Source of the DNA: Silene noctiflora | Lineage: Eukaryota; Streptophyta; Magnoliopsida; Caryophyllales; Caryophyllaceae | Length of the DNA: 21,049 nucleotides | Direction: 5' to 3' | Assembly (NCBI GenBank): GCA_009801015.1 | Contig: VHZZ01001132.1 | Span: forward strand, 78,016-99,064 | In this document: positions 1 to 11,400 of the stretch, in pieces | Layout of the letters: each line of letters opens with the position of its first letter | Position numbering within the stretch: position 1 is the stretch's first letter | Notes under the pieces: model-generated | Database searches by the model: none | Told to the model about the DNA's origin: nothing | Seen by the model: only the letters and a program-made list of their open reading frames with translations | Program-made: the position numbers and the translations under genes

Positions 1-535
1 ATATTGTATTTTCATTGTAGAATCATGAAAGTGGGGCAATATGGATGCATAAATCTCCGCATTAGTCACTGCATGCGGTCTTGATCTTGTCAAGGAGTAC
101 TCCAGTTCTCCCCTCAATACATATGTCGGCAAGTTCTATGAGTAGTAACTGACTGAAGTCTTTATTGTACATAGCCTTACTCATATGTTATCACACGGAT
201 AGGCTGTTTCCGAATTGACCACGATAAAAGTTGCACCAAGAATTGCATTAAATTACTAATTCACCGTGAAAAATATGCTGCTATTATAAGCCATCGTCAC
301 CTAGCACCAAAGAATAGTGAGTGGTGGTTTCCACCAGCAATGGATATACTTCCAATCATATCCCTATATAATGATAATGGATCATATCCCAATTGAATGA
401 TAATGGTTGAGTCCTGTTGATATTTACATGATCTTTTGGTCATGCATTTTAGCTTTAGAAGCAATGTGTCTTATTAGTGTAATGTAATCAGGTCTAATAT
501 AAACTTTCTGTTTGCTGTTTATTTTTATGCACCAG
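1..535 (+). other. Partial intron at the 5' edge of the window (MORC-like gene)
   Basis: There is no exon here that I can join to the exon at 536. The stretch ends in a normal acceptor (ATGCACCAG at 527-535), so it reads as the 3' end of an intron whose donor lies outside the window. A short open stretch near 78-144 (reading GLDLVKEYSSSP...) follows a weak acceptor at about 20, but it has no usable donor and does not resemble the MORC region expected upstream. Confidence 0.55.
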
Positions 536-3500
536 CCTTTCTGGAGGGTGTGGAATTCTAGTGGAAGTGAAGGTCGAGGGGCCATAGGTACTTTTCTATT
601 GGTTGTGTCTTGAATTTCAGAGCAAATACTAATGCAGAGTCATGAGCCTTGATATGTGTAACAGGTGTACTAGAAGCAAATTTTATTGAGCCTGCACATG
701 ATAAACAGGGTTTTGAGCGCACTACAGTTCTTGCCAGGCTGGAAAACAAATTGTTGCAAATGCAGAAAACGTATTGGTAAATCTTTATTCCTTGACTATC
801 CTGTAATAACAATTTTAGTCCTTTCTCTAAAATTTGTAATTGTCGAAGTGTGAATTACTCTAATTGTATTTTTATCTCTTTGTTCAGGTGTACTTACTGT
901 CATAAGATTGGCTATGCACCTAGGCGCAACAGGAAGCAATTAGCATCTGAAGATCGAGGTATCATGATTTGGATTATTGTTTGCTTTTTATGGGTCTAGT
1001 TATGTTTCCCGAGTACATCGTGATTTGAAGAAAAGCACCTTTATATTTTTATTTTCTACGCCCTCCTAGTCGCTGTTTTGTTTCCTATTTCCTTTTTCAT
1101 TCTAGTTGGGTTTTGTTCCTCTTTCCTAATTTGGAAACCTTTGTGTGGTCCAAATTCAATTGCACGTGGGGTAGAGTGTTTTGTGTGGTCCAAACTCATT
1201 TCCTTAAATTCTAGTGTCCAAAAGAAAAGGAAACAAAACAGCGACTAGGAGGGAGTATATTTTTCGGTGAAGAGAACTTATATCTGTTAAGAAGTTGTTT
1301 TTAGGTGGTTGGGAATGGAATTCAGAAAAAGAAAGAGTCAAGCAATTATGATATGTATATTTTTCTTATTTATTTTTATTTTTATTTTTAATTTTGTCCT
1401 GTTACTTAGCCTTTTACATCTGAGATTCCTTATCAAATTTACTTGGGGATGTCACTTGTTAATTATAGCTAGCCCCACTGGAAAGGTGGTGGAGAGTGGT
1501 GTTGGACTGTTGGTTGGGTTGGGATGATTGTCCCGCTTCAAAGGTACCAAATTGTTAACCTAACTTGAACACTAAAAATTTGACCTCCTCCTTTATCTAA
1601 CCTACAGGGGGTCAATAAAAAAAAGATGGATTAATTAATCAAAGGTCCAACTGATAACCACGGTGAGGTTTTTCCCCACAAATGGAACTGCTGCTTTATT
1701 TAAAGCAAATCAGTAGGTTGGCCGCGAAGCTTTTGGGAAGAGGGGTAGTCTTGTGGGAGAAAGGGATACCGGTCTTCAAAGGCATAACCTTATCTTAAGC
1801 TTCACCGACTGAAACTCGATTCGTTTTAGGTCGTCATCTTCTACATGTCGAAAACTACTAAGGAATAATGTCATACTAGCGTAAGAGTCATAGTGCATTT
1901 CAAATAACGACGACATTCCGACACCCTCAAAAATTGCCCAAGCGTACCCAATTCCTCAAAAATATCTATGTGAACAAACACATTTGATTGAGTAAAGGAG
2001 CTTACCATAGAGAAGGACAAAACATTCCTTTCTGCTTCTGATTCGAATTTTACTTTCGAAAAACCCTATCATTGGTTAAGTTGGGGTTGTGAAGGTTTCC
2101 CTAGCTTCCTTTAGCTCCCCTGTTTGATGTCATTGATGAATGAATGGAGAAACTAACCCGTATTTGCTTCAAAATTCGACACTTGGCAATTACACTGGTG
2201 CTTATCACCCATTTAGCTGGCAGGCCCCGAAAATGTTGCGACCCGAACACGACCCGATGATTTGTAACCCGACCCAAACTGACTTGAAATGACCCGTGAT
2301 TCCAGTCACCCCAACGATTCATGACCCGACCCGACTGGATCATTGACCCGATCCGAATGATAACCCGAAATTAACTTGAAAGCCTACCGATCCGAAAGAT
2401 AATCCGAAAGTTGACCTTTTAATTTCTCGTTTTTTATTTTCTTTAATTTTTATTTTTTTTAAATTTGGCTGTATTTATTTATTACGCTATTATTGTTACC
2501 ATCGTTAGTATATTTTAATATATCATTTGTTTAATTTTAGGATTTTCTTACTCCCTCTATTTTTTTTATCTTCCCTTTTCTTTTGGGCACAAAAAAATAA
2601 GAAAAATAATAATGAATGAATAAAGTAGTGTAAGTGGTAAAGTTTATAAGAGAGAAAATAATAAAGAATGAATAATGAATAATGAATAAAGAATAATAAA
2701 GTAGTGTAAATGATAAAGTTTATAGGGGAGAGAAAATAATAAAAAAAGAATGAAACTTTCCAAAAAAGAAAGAGGGAAGATAATAAGAAATTCGAGGGAG
2801 TATATTTTTACCGAAATCTCCTTACATCATCAAGCGCTATTGGAAGCCCCGGACGGTTTCAATTGATGATCATGTGAGCTCACTTCAAATCATTTTGGGA
2901 ATAAGGCTCTAATGTCATTGTATGACTTTCTGCAGAGTCTTCTCCTGCATATACTCCTTTTACCCCGCGTGCTAAGAGGAAAGTAAGCACCATGGGTGGG
3001 GGGAAGTCCCATTCTCCAGTAACACCCAAGCAAGGAGGCAAAACAGCAGGACAGAGTGTCGTGAATGCAAAATACGGAAATGGTCATGCATACCATGCTA
3101 AAAATAGAGAATGTTCTGAAGAGCCGCCATCTTCATCAGATGACACTAATTACGAGAACGGGCAGAGAAGGGTGCATAGGAGACGAGTGACAGAAATCAG
3201 TCATCCAAACCCTGGGATGGATGAGGCAGTGACATCTAGTCCTGTTCAGAAGGCAAGCGGAGGGACACTTAAGGTAGTTTGGATATGGCTGTCTTTTTGT
3301 ATTTATGAGCCTAAGTTATCTGTGACTATTACTTAACCACGTTTGCTTGATTGAATGATCAATTTATCATTCCGTTTCTTTGTGCATCTGCTCTATTACA
3401 CTTATGATTTTTCCAAATATTGTCAAAATGCATGTTGCTAGGTCTATCCGACTTTCCTATGTAGCATCATGGTATGTCGCCAGGTGTTTAATGTAATCAC

Positions 3501-5410
3501 TGATGACTTGGACTTGTGCTTTGCTCTGAATTTCATTTAAAGGCTTAGAACTAGCTCATCATGTTGTTTATGTATTTGGTAGTCTTCTATCCATGTGCTG
3601 GACTTGTCACAGGCTTATGCCATACAATTGTTTATGCAGTTGCCCACATAGTTTGTGTTTTTGTCTCATTTTTTAGTCACTTTAGTAGGTCATCGTCATA
3701 TTGGCGTTAGAATGAAACCTGATATGATATCTGTTTAATTATTGCTAACGTTTATCTGTTGATGATGCTTAGGTTTGAAACTTATAAACCTTGCTGTATC
3801 CTGCAGACTTTATGCACTACCACCACCTTTGTCTAAGCAATGTTGTTTATTGATGGCAGGGATTAAATGCCGTTTCTGGCGTGGTCTCTTGTGCTCCTGA
3901 TATGCAGGTTTTAGACCACTTGAAAGAAGAGAATCGTCAATTAAAAGAAAGGTTACCATACTGAAACTGAGATGTGTTAATCAACTTGTGTAGATACGAT
4001 TGTAAACACCAAAGCATTATTGCTTTACGGTGTTTTTGATACGACTTATACAGACCAGTGATTTTACCTCTCTTTTCAGGTTGGAGAAAAAGGAAGATGG
4101 GAGTTCGGGTAAACGCCATTGTGAATTACAGCTGGAAAGGGACAAATGCATATCACTTGAGCGAGAGGTAGGTTCCATTATTCCCGTCTCTTTAGTTATG
4201 TCGTCCTCTTCTCAGTTTAGATCTATTACTCTTTTCCTTAGTCAAATCTTATGACTGTATCTTACATGCTACGGAGTAGATTTCAGCAAGTTTAGCTAGT
4301 AATCCATTCAGGGGTGGTAGTCATGAATCTCATGACCTTGGTTCAAACCCGTAAACAATAAAACTGCCCTTGTGGCCAGGCTTGATCACAGATCACATAA
4401 CATATCATACCTCTTTTGGGTCTATTATCTGTTTCTGAAAATCAGCAAATTCACTAAACTGCTGATATCCAACATTAGATTTTGAAAAAATTAGGACTCA
4501 CAGGCTCTGTATAATACTATAATTGTACTAAAAATATAATAAGACAGGATGCGCTTAAGCGCTTCTTCACCGGAGTATGGCTGGTATGAGAGGCTTTTCT
4601 TCGGGATGAGATGGGAATGGTTTGACCGGGATTGGGTTTAGTCGTATATAAGCATCATAAGATTCTTTGTTTGTCAGCAGAACAGTTTGTTTATGGATCA
4701 GCAGTAGATGCACTTTGATAATAATATGGTCTACTTCATCCCAAATTCTACTCAGGGATTAGCCACTCGTGTTACATAGCCTTCCCGTTTGCCTGCCTTC
4801 GTTCCTCTCCTTGGTCGAATGAATAATGGTATGGTTTTGTGGGAGGATAAAGTTGACGAGAGTGGGAGTGTGGTGCTTTTTGGTGCAAAGCATTCTTAAA
4901 TTCTCTAGGGATATGCTATGTGTAAGGAGCCGCATGTTAGCCGCAATTCTAGTCTTAGAATCATAAAAATTGCTCGCGTGCTCCGTTCACTTCGAAACCT
5001 TAGATTTTATTATTCGCTTATGTATTTTCATTTCCGTTTTTTATGTTCATGTAGTACTCCAAGATTACTTCTTGCGTGTTGAATCTTGGAGGTAGTCGTT
5101 TAGTTTAAAATGCGTTTTTAGGCGTTTAGAAAACGTATCGCTATTCTGCACCATCAATGTTTCATGCTACGAGATAAGCAGAAAATCCGATTATCCGATT
5201 CGATCCGATATCCGCTCCGCATCCGATCCGATATTATGGATACCCGATCCGATAATGGGTTTCGGATCGGATACCCNAACCAAAATTTTCGGATATTGGA
5301 TCGGATACGGATAGTAACTTCAAAACTTTCGGATAACCGATATCCGATATTTTTCGGATCGGATATCGCATACCCGATTCAAAATCATTACCCGATTTGA
5401 AAACCGAGTT

Positions 5411-5441
<31 letters not shown>

Positions 5442-8400
5442 CAAATACATCAATTTTTTTCACTGGCTTACCTGATGAAGCTTCTCCGACGATATAAACC
5501 ACCGCTACAAAAGTCATCTCCTTCCTATTAACGCCTTGCCTCTACTATTTTTTACTCCACCGCCACAAAAATCATCTTCTCCATCTTCTTCAACTTCTTC
5601 TTCGCCACTATAACGACTCAAATTCTGTCTTTGGCTTCGCGATTCTTTGGTCATGCTATTTTATGCCCAAATAATGCTTTGTTTAGACTAAGAATGCCTC
5701 TTTGACCCTCCAAAAAGACCGAGCGAGATAAAGAATGAATTGAGCTTGTTTGCTTTAATTTAAAAAAGTTCAATTTATTTTTAATGTTGTTTTATGATTG
5801 ATTTTGAAGTATTGGGAATGTCATTCCTTGCCAAATTTGATTTTAGATAATTTGCCATTTTTTCAACTCAATAAATAAAGCAGCCACTGATTTCCATTTC
5901 GGATAGTAATATTCGGATATCGGGTATTTGGATAACCGATCCATATTTTTCGGATAGTAAATTTCGGATATCCGATGTATTCGGATCGGATCTCGGATAG
6001 TCACATTTTGGATTTTCGGATCGGATATCCGATCCGAACTTCGGTTTCGGATCGGGTATCCGAACCATGCTCTGCCCTACTACAAGACCAGTTATATCAA
6101 ATTTGCCTTTATGGGAGGTACTAGTCAATTAATCTGCTTCCCATCCAAAAGTTTTCTTATTTACTCGTTGCTTGCATTCTATTGCATTGTTGCCTTCATT
6201 CTTACTAACGAGCATGTGTGTGTCGACTGTTGATGATCGAGACTAGGATCCTGACATACGCAAATCGAGACCGATTACGAATGCACTAGTGGGCGATCCC
6301 TCACTAGTCACTAGTGCTTGACGCTCTCGCTTGCATTCTTGTCGTGAGTTAGACACGAGTGCGCGTTACGTTCCGGCTCAAAGTACCGGACCGTGACATT
6401 TGGTATCAGAGCCCGGTCTTCACGACGGGCTGCTGTTTACGATGGCGGGAAAAACCGCAGAAGCGATGGGAACTGAAGGAGAAACTAGGGCGAGGGTGTT
6501 CGTCCTAGAGAAATTCTTCGATGAGAAAATTCCTTCGTTGGAGGAACTCGTGGTGAGCCTCGGGAGGACTCACCAAGCCGTAGATGAGACAGTCATGGGG
6601 CATGAGGCTCGCCTTGAAGCCGTGATCGAGACAGTTAAGAGGCATGAGGCTCGCTTTGAAGCCGTGGAGGCAATGATCCCGCGTGAATTCGCGGAAGAGA
6701 TGGGCTATGTCCACGAGAGATTGGGACAACTCGAAAACATGTGTAATACCTTACTAGCTGCGGACGGGAATTTTGCGAGAACTCCTAAGGTGAAACCGCC
6801 GACACCTCAAAAGTATAGTGGGGCGAGAGACTCGAAAGAAGTTGATAATTTCCTCTTCGACATGGAACAATTCTTCCGGGCGAGTGCGCTCGACGAGACA
6901 TTGAAAGTAACTACTGCGAGTATGTATCTGATCGAAGATGCTAAACAATGGTGGCGCTTTAAATATGCCGAGAGTGAGGCAGGGACAGTGGTTTTGGAGT
7001 CGTGGGACGACTTCAAACGACTCTTCAAGGAACAATAATACCCGGAGAACACCGACTTCTTAGCTCGAAGAAAACTTAAGAGCTTGAAGCATATGGGTTC
7101 CATCCGAGAGCACGTAAAAGCCTACCGATATGACCGAGAAGGTTCGCGTGTTCCGGTTTATCGATGGTTTAAAGGAGTGGACTCAACGAGGGATCATGCG
7201 ACAAGGACCCGAGTCTCTCTCTGCCGCAATGACCGCAGCCGAGAGATTGGTCGATTATTATACCGGGCGCGAAGCTGCTCAAAAGATTTCCTGCAGCGAG
7301 CAGAGGCAAACCAGATTCGGAGGGAACACTTCCCAATTCAAAACTCTTCCTACGGGAAACAACCGATTCCGTCCAGGAAGAGATAATCGAAGGTGGGGGC
7401 AAGTTAATTCCACCCCAACCTCCTCGAAGGGAGCACGTCAGAAGCGTTTACCGCTAGGAAGCCATTTGCGTGTTTCTTATGTAAAGGACCATATCGAATG
7501 TCCGAGTGTCCACACGAAGGGGACTTCAACGCCCTGAAAAAGAATTTGTCTAAGATGTCAGTTGAACCAAAATCCCGAGGGGACGGACCACGAAGCGGAC
7601 ATGGACGATGATGAGGAGTCCAGTGAACAGGGAGAAGTGGCGCGCATGGGAGCGGTACATATGATGTATTCGATGGGAAAAGACAATAACCATCCTGAAG
7701 CCAAATCCACTGAGCTCATGTATGTGGAAGTGGGAATCAACGGGATCTGCACTCGTGCCATGATAGACACGGGAGTCACCCATAATTTCGTCACCCCAGA
7801 TGAGGCGATGAGGCGAAGCGTCTGTTGATGAAGCCAAACCGAGAAGGAGGCAGCATGAAGGCTTTCAACTCCAGTGCTAAGCCAATTCATGGCGTAGCCA
7901 AAGATGTAGCGATCAAGATGGGGAAATGGAGAGGAAAGCTGGACTTCACTTGTGTACCGATGGACGACTTCAAGATCGTTCTCGGGATGAATTTTCTAAA
8001 GCGAACACCGACCTTCTTGGCACCTCATAATGGCTCCCTTATGATGGTCGGATCGAAACCTTGCTTGGCAAAGGCCGTTGAAGGAGATCACAAGATGAAG
8101 GGACCTCTTCTCTCGGCGATGCAATTAAAAAGAGGACTTCAGAAGGGTGAGCCGACTTACTTGTGTACCGTGTCTATGAAAGACGACACCTCCACTGAAG
8201 TGATGTTGGAACCACAAGTGAAGAAAGTGTTAGAGGATAACAAGGACTTGATGCCTGACCAACTACCCATGAAATTGCCGCCCTGCCGCTCGGTAGATCA
8301 TCAGATTGAGAACACGACCTCCCGCTCGAGGACCTTATAGGATGACACCCCTTAGAGGAACTTCGAAGGCAGCTAGATGATCTACTCCGCTCAGGGTCCA

Positions 8401-11400
8401 TNCGANCTTCTAAAGCTCCATTTGGAGCCCCAATACTTTTCCAGAAGAAGCATGACGGTAGTCTGAGATTGTGTATCGACTATCGGGCATTGAACAAACT
8501 GNCNGTGNGAAATCGCTACCCTATCCCCTTGGTAGCCGACTTGTTTGATCAGTTACAAGGNGCTGTGTATTTCACCAAGTTAGATCTGAGATCCGGTTAT
8601 CATCAAGTTCGAATTGCCGAAGGAGATAAGCCAAAGACGGCTTGTGTGACGAGATATGGTTCCTTTGAATGGTTGGTTATGCCTTTTGGCTTGACCAACG
8701 CCCCAGCAACGTTCTTCACCTCGATGAATCATGTGTTTCACGAATACTTCGACAAGTTCGTGGTAGTGTACCCGGATGATATTGTGGTGTATAGCCGCTG
8801 CCGATCATGTAGAACATTTAAAGCTTGTGTTCGCGAAACTCCTAGACAACCACTAGTTTGTCAAAAGAGAGAAATGTGAATTCGCCCAACCCAAAGTCAA
8901 TTTCCTTGGGCATATTGTTGGGAAGGGAAGATTGAGAATGAACCCGAAGATCACAGCGATCAAGGAGTGGGGCACCCCAAGAAACGTGTCCGAGCTTTGT
9001 TTTTTCTTGGGGCTAGCGAACTACTATCGGAGATTCATACGAGAGTATTCAAAAATAGCCGCACCCCTCACCGATTTGCTGTAGAAGGACGCGAAGTGGG
9101 AGTGGTCTATCGATAGGAGGAGAGCCTTTGAGAGGCTCAAACAAATGATGGTACAAGAACCGGTATTGGCGTTGCCAGATATCACGAACCCTTTGAAGTC
9201 GAGACAGATGCATCGGATTATGCCCTTGGAGGGGTGCTACTCGTTATGCTGTCCAAGAGAAGGAGTTCCGAGCTATTGTTCACTGCCTTCGGGGACGGAG
9301 ACACTATCTCTTGGGGTCGAAGTTCGTTGTCTGACAACACCGCAGCATCGCATTTCTTGACTCAACCCAAGCTAAATAGTCGACAGGCTAGATAGCAGGA
9401 ATTGTTGGTGGAGTTTGATGTGGAATTCGTTTACCGTCCGGGAGCGGTCAATCGTGTCGCTGATGCCATAAGCCGTAGGTGCGAAGTGCGATCTGTTCGC
9501 ACTGCATGTGATTGCTCATCTGTCAACTGCCACTGTGGCCATAGATATTCGAGCTAAGGCGAAAGAACACCTCGACCAAGACCCCACGGCGAGGAATCTG
9601 AAACAACTAGCCATCGAAGGGAAAACGCGTAAGTTCTGGAGGGAAGATGAGCTCCTATTCACGAAGGGACATCGTATCTTTGTTTCGAAAGCGGTAGGTC
9701 TGAGGAGGACCCTCCTACAAGAGTGCCACGATACCTTGTGGGCGGGTCATCCGGGATGGAAGAGAACCTTATGCCTATTGAAGAGGAGTTACTATTGGCC
9801 ACAGATGAAGGATGATGTGATGGAGTACACAAAGACTTGTCTCATTTGCCAACAAGACAAGGGAGAGAAACAGAAGCCATGAGGGCTGCTGAATCCATTG
9901 CCATTACCGACACGACCATGGGAGAGTATCTCAATGGATTTCAGGATTTCATCTCATCATCTCATCTCTGGGTTACCAACGGTAGGGGAACTAAGTGTGA
10001 TCCTTGTCATTGTGTATCGATTCTCGAAGTATGCCACTTTCATTCCCTTACCTAAAGCTTGTAGTGCCGAGAAAATAGTTACAATGTTTTCGGGCATGTT
10101 GTGAAGTATTGGGCGATTCTTGCTTCACGGGGTTATTTTGGGGAGAGTTATTCAAGCTGCTTAGGTCGAATCTCCGGATATCGTCGAACTATCATCCCAG
10201 ACGGATGGCCAGACAGAACGCTTCAATAGCATGTTGAAAGAATACCTGCTACACTTTGTGGTGCAACTCAAATGGACTCAAATGGAGTGAGTGAGACTCC
10301 TTGATGTTGCCCAGTTTTGTTTTAACGCTCAAATGAGCTCCTCTTCCAACAAGAGTCCGTTTGAGCTTGTTACAGGTCAGAGGTCAGAGGTCAGAGGTCA
10401 GATGCCGTTGCTGCCTCCCACTGTTGCAGATACCTACGCCGCACAAAGAAAGCACATGAGTTTGCGAAAAAATGGAACGTGAATGCAGAGATTGCTCGAG
10501 CCTATCTGGAGAAAGCATCCCGCCGTATGAAGAAGTGGGTAGATGAGAACCGAAGGCCCCATGAATTCAATGTTGGTGACATGGTCATTGTGAAGTTGAA
10601 CAAGGAGCAGATGAGATTTCTTCGGGATGAGATAAGGGATGAGACAAGCGACTGGTGAGGAAGTATGAAGGCCCCATCCAAGTGATCAAGCGGATTGGGG
10701 AAGTGGCATACAAACTCGATCGCCCTGCCTGGATAAAATGCCACCCCGTTTTTCATGTGAGTTGTTTGAAGCCCTACCATAAGATCCCACCCGCAACAAA
10801 AGCAAGCGTGCCAACATCCGTTCGAACCAACTTCCAGCGACATCGGCCGACTAGCCTTGCAGATTTGAAGAGTTGCCGAGGACATCAACAAATTAGGTGG
10901 GGGAGAGTGTAAGGAGCCGCATGTTAGCCGCAATTCTAGCCTTTAAATCAAAAAAATTGCACGTGTGCTCCGTTCACTTCGAACCCTTAGATTTTATTAT
11001 TTACTTATATATTTTCATTTCCGTTTTTTATGTTTATGTAGTACTCCAAGATTACTTCCTGCTTGTCGAATCTTGGAGGTAGTCGTTTAGTTTAAGATCG
11101 TTTTTAGGCGTTTAGAAAACGTATCGCTATTCTGCACAATCAATGTTTCATGCTACAAGACTAGTAATATCAAATTTGCCTTTATGGGAGGTAATAATCA
11201 ATCAATCTGCTTCCCATTCAAAAACTTTCTTATTTACTCGTTGCTTGCATTCTAATGGATTGTTGCCTTCATTCTTACTACCGAGCATGTGTGTGTCGAC
11301 CGTTGATGATCGAGACTAGGATCCCGACACACGCAAACCGAGACCGATTACGAATGCACTAGTGGGCGATCCCTCACTAGTGCTTGACGCTCTCGCTTGC

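Larger units (their letters stand above)
959..2935 (+). other. Third visible intron of the MORC gene (1977 bp), repeat-bearing
   Basis: The donor follows CGAG at 958 and the acceptor is CTGCAG at 2930-2935. The intron holds two Stowaway-like MITEs (1059-1255 and 2551-2800) and a GACCCGA-rich tract (about 2226-2415). The 1256-2225 part is unique-looking non-coding DNA; I see no exon, RNA gene or clear transposon end in it. The open frame at 1309-1527 is a low-complexity artefact. Confidence 0.75.

Noticed and set aside
78..144. Coding-like string GLDLVKEYSSSPLNTYV
   Set aside because: Short, ends in a stop, has no donor, and does not match what should precede the PFWRVWN exon of a MORC gene.
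558..812. Antisense open frame over MORC exons
   Set aside because: Shadow of exons 1-2 on the other strand; no protein-like features.
1309..1527. Open frame on + strand in the MORC intron
   Set aside because: Low-complexity Phe/Ile run from T-rich DNA; no domain and it lies within a spliced intron.
2101..2343. Antisense frame over the GACCCGA tract
   Set aside because: Produced by the repeat itself.
4311..4395. tRNA or SINE near GGTTCAAACCC
   Set aside because: Box B is good but no box A at the right spacing and no cloverleaf.
5416..5440. Poly(A) run as the tail of a retroposed gene
   Set aside because: It lies inside the hAT element with no cDNA-like body or matching target duplication.
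6400..6441. Upstream start for gag at 6400
   Set aside because: It is TTG and overlaps the primer-binding site; the first ATG is at 6442.
6505..7103. Several antisense frames in gag
   Set aside because: All mirror the gag frame, which has clear family motifs on the + strand.
10502..10933. 143-codon antisense frame in the integrase region
   Set aside because: Complement of the integrase C-terminal part, where the + strand carries the recognisable GPY/F module.
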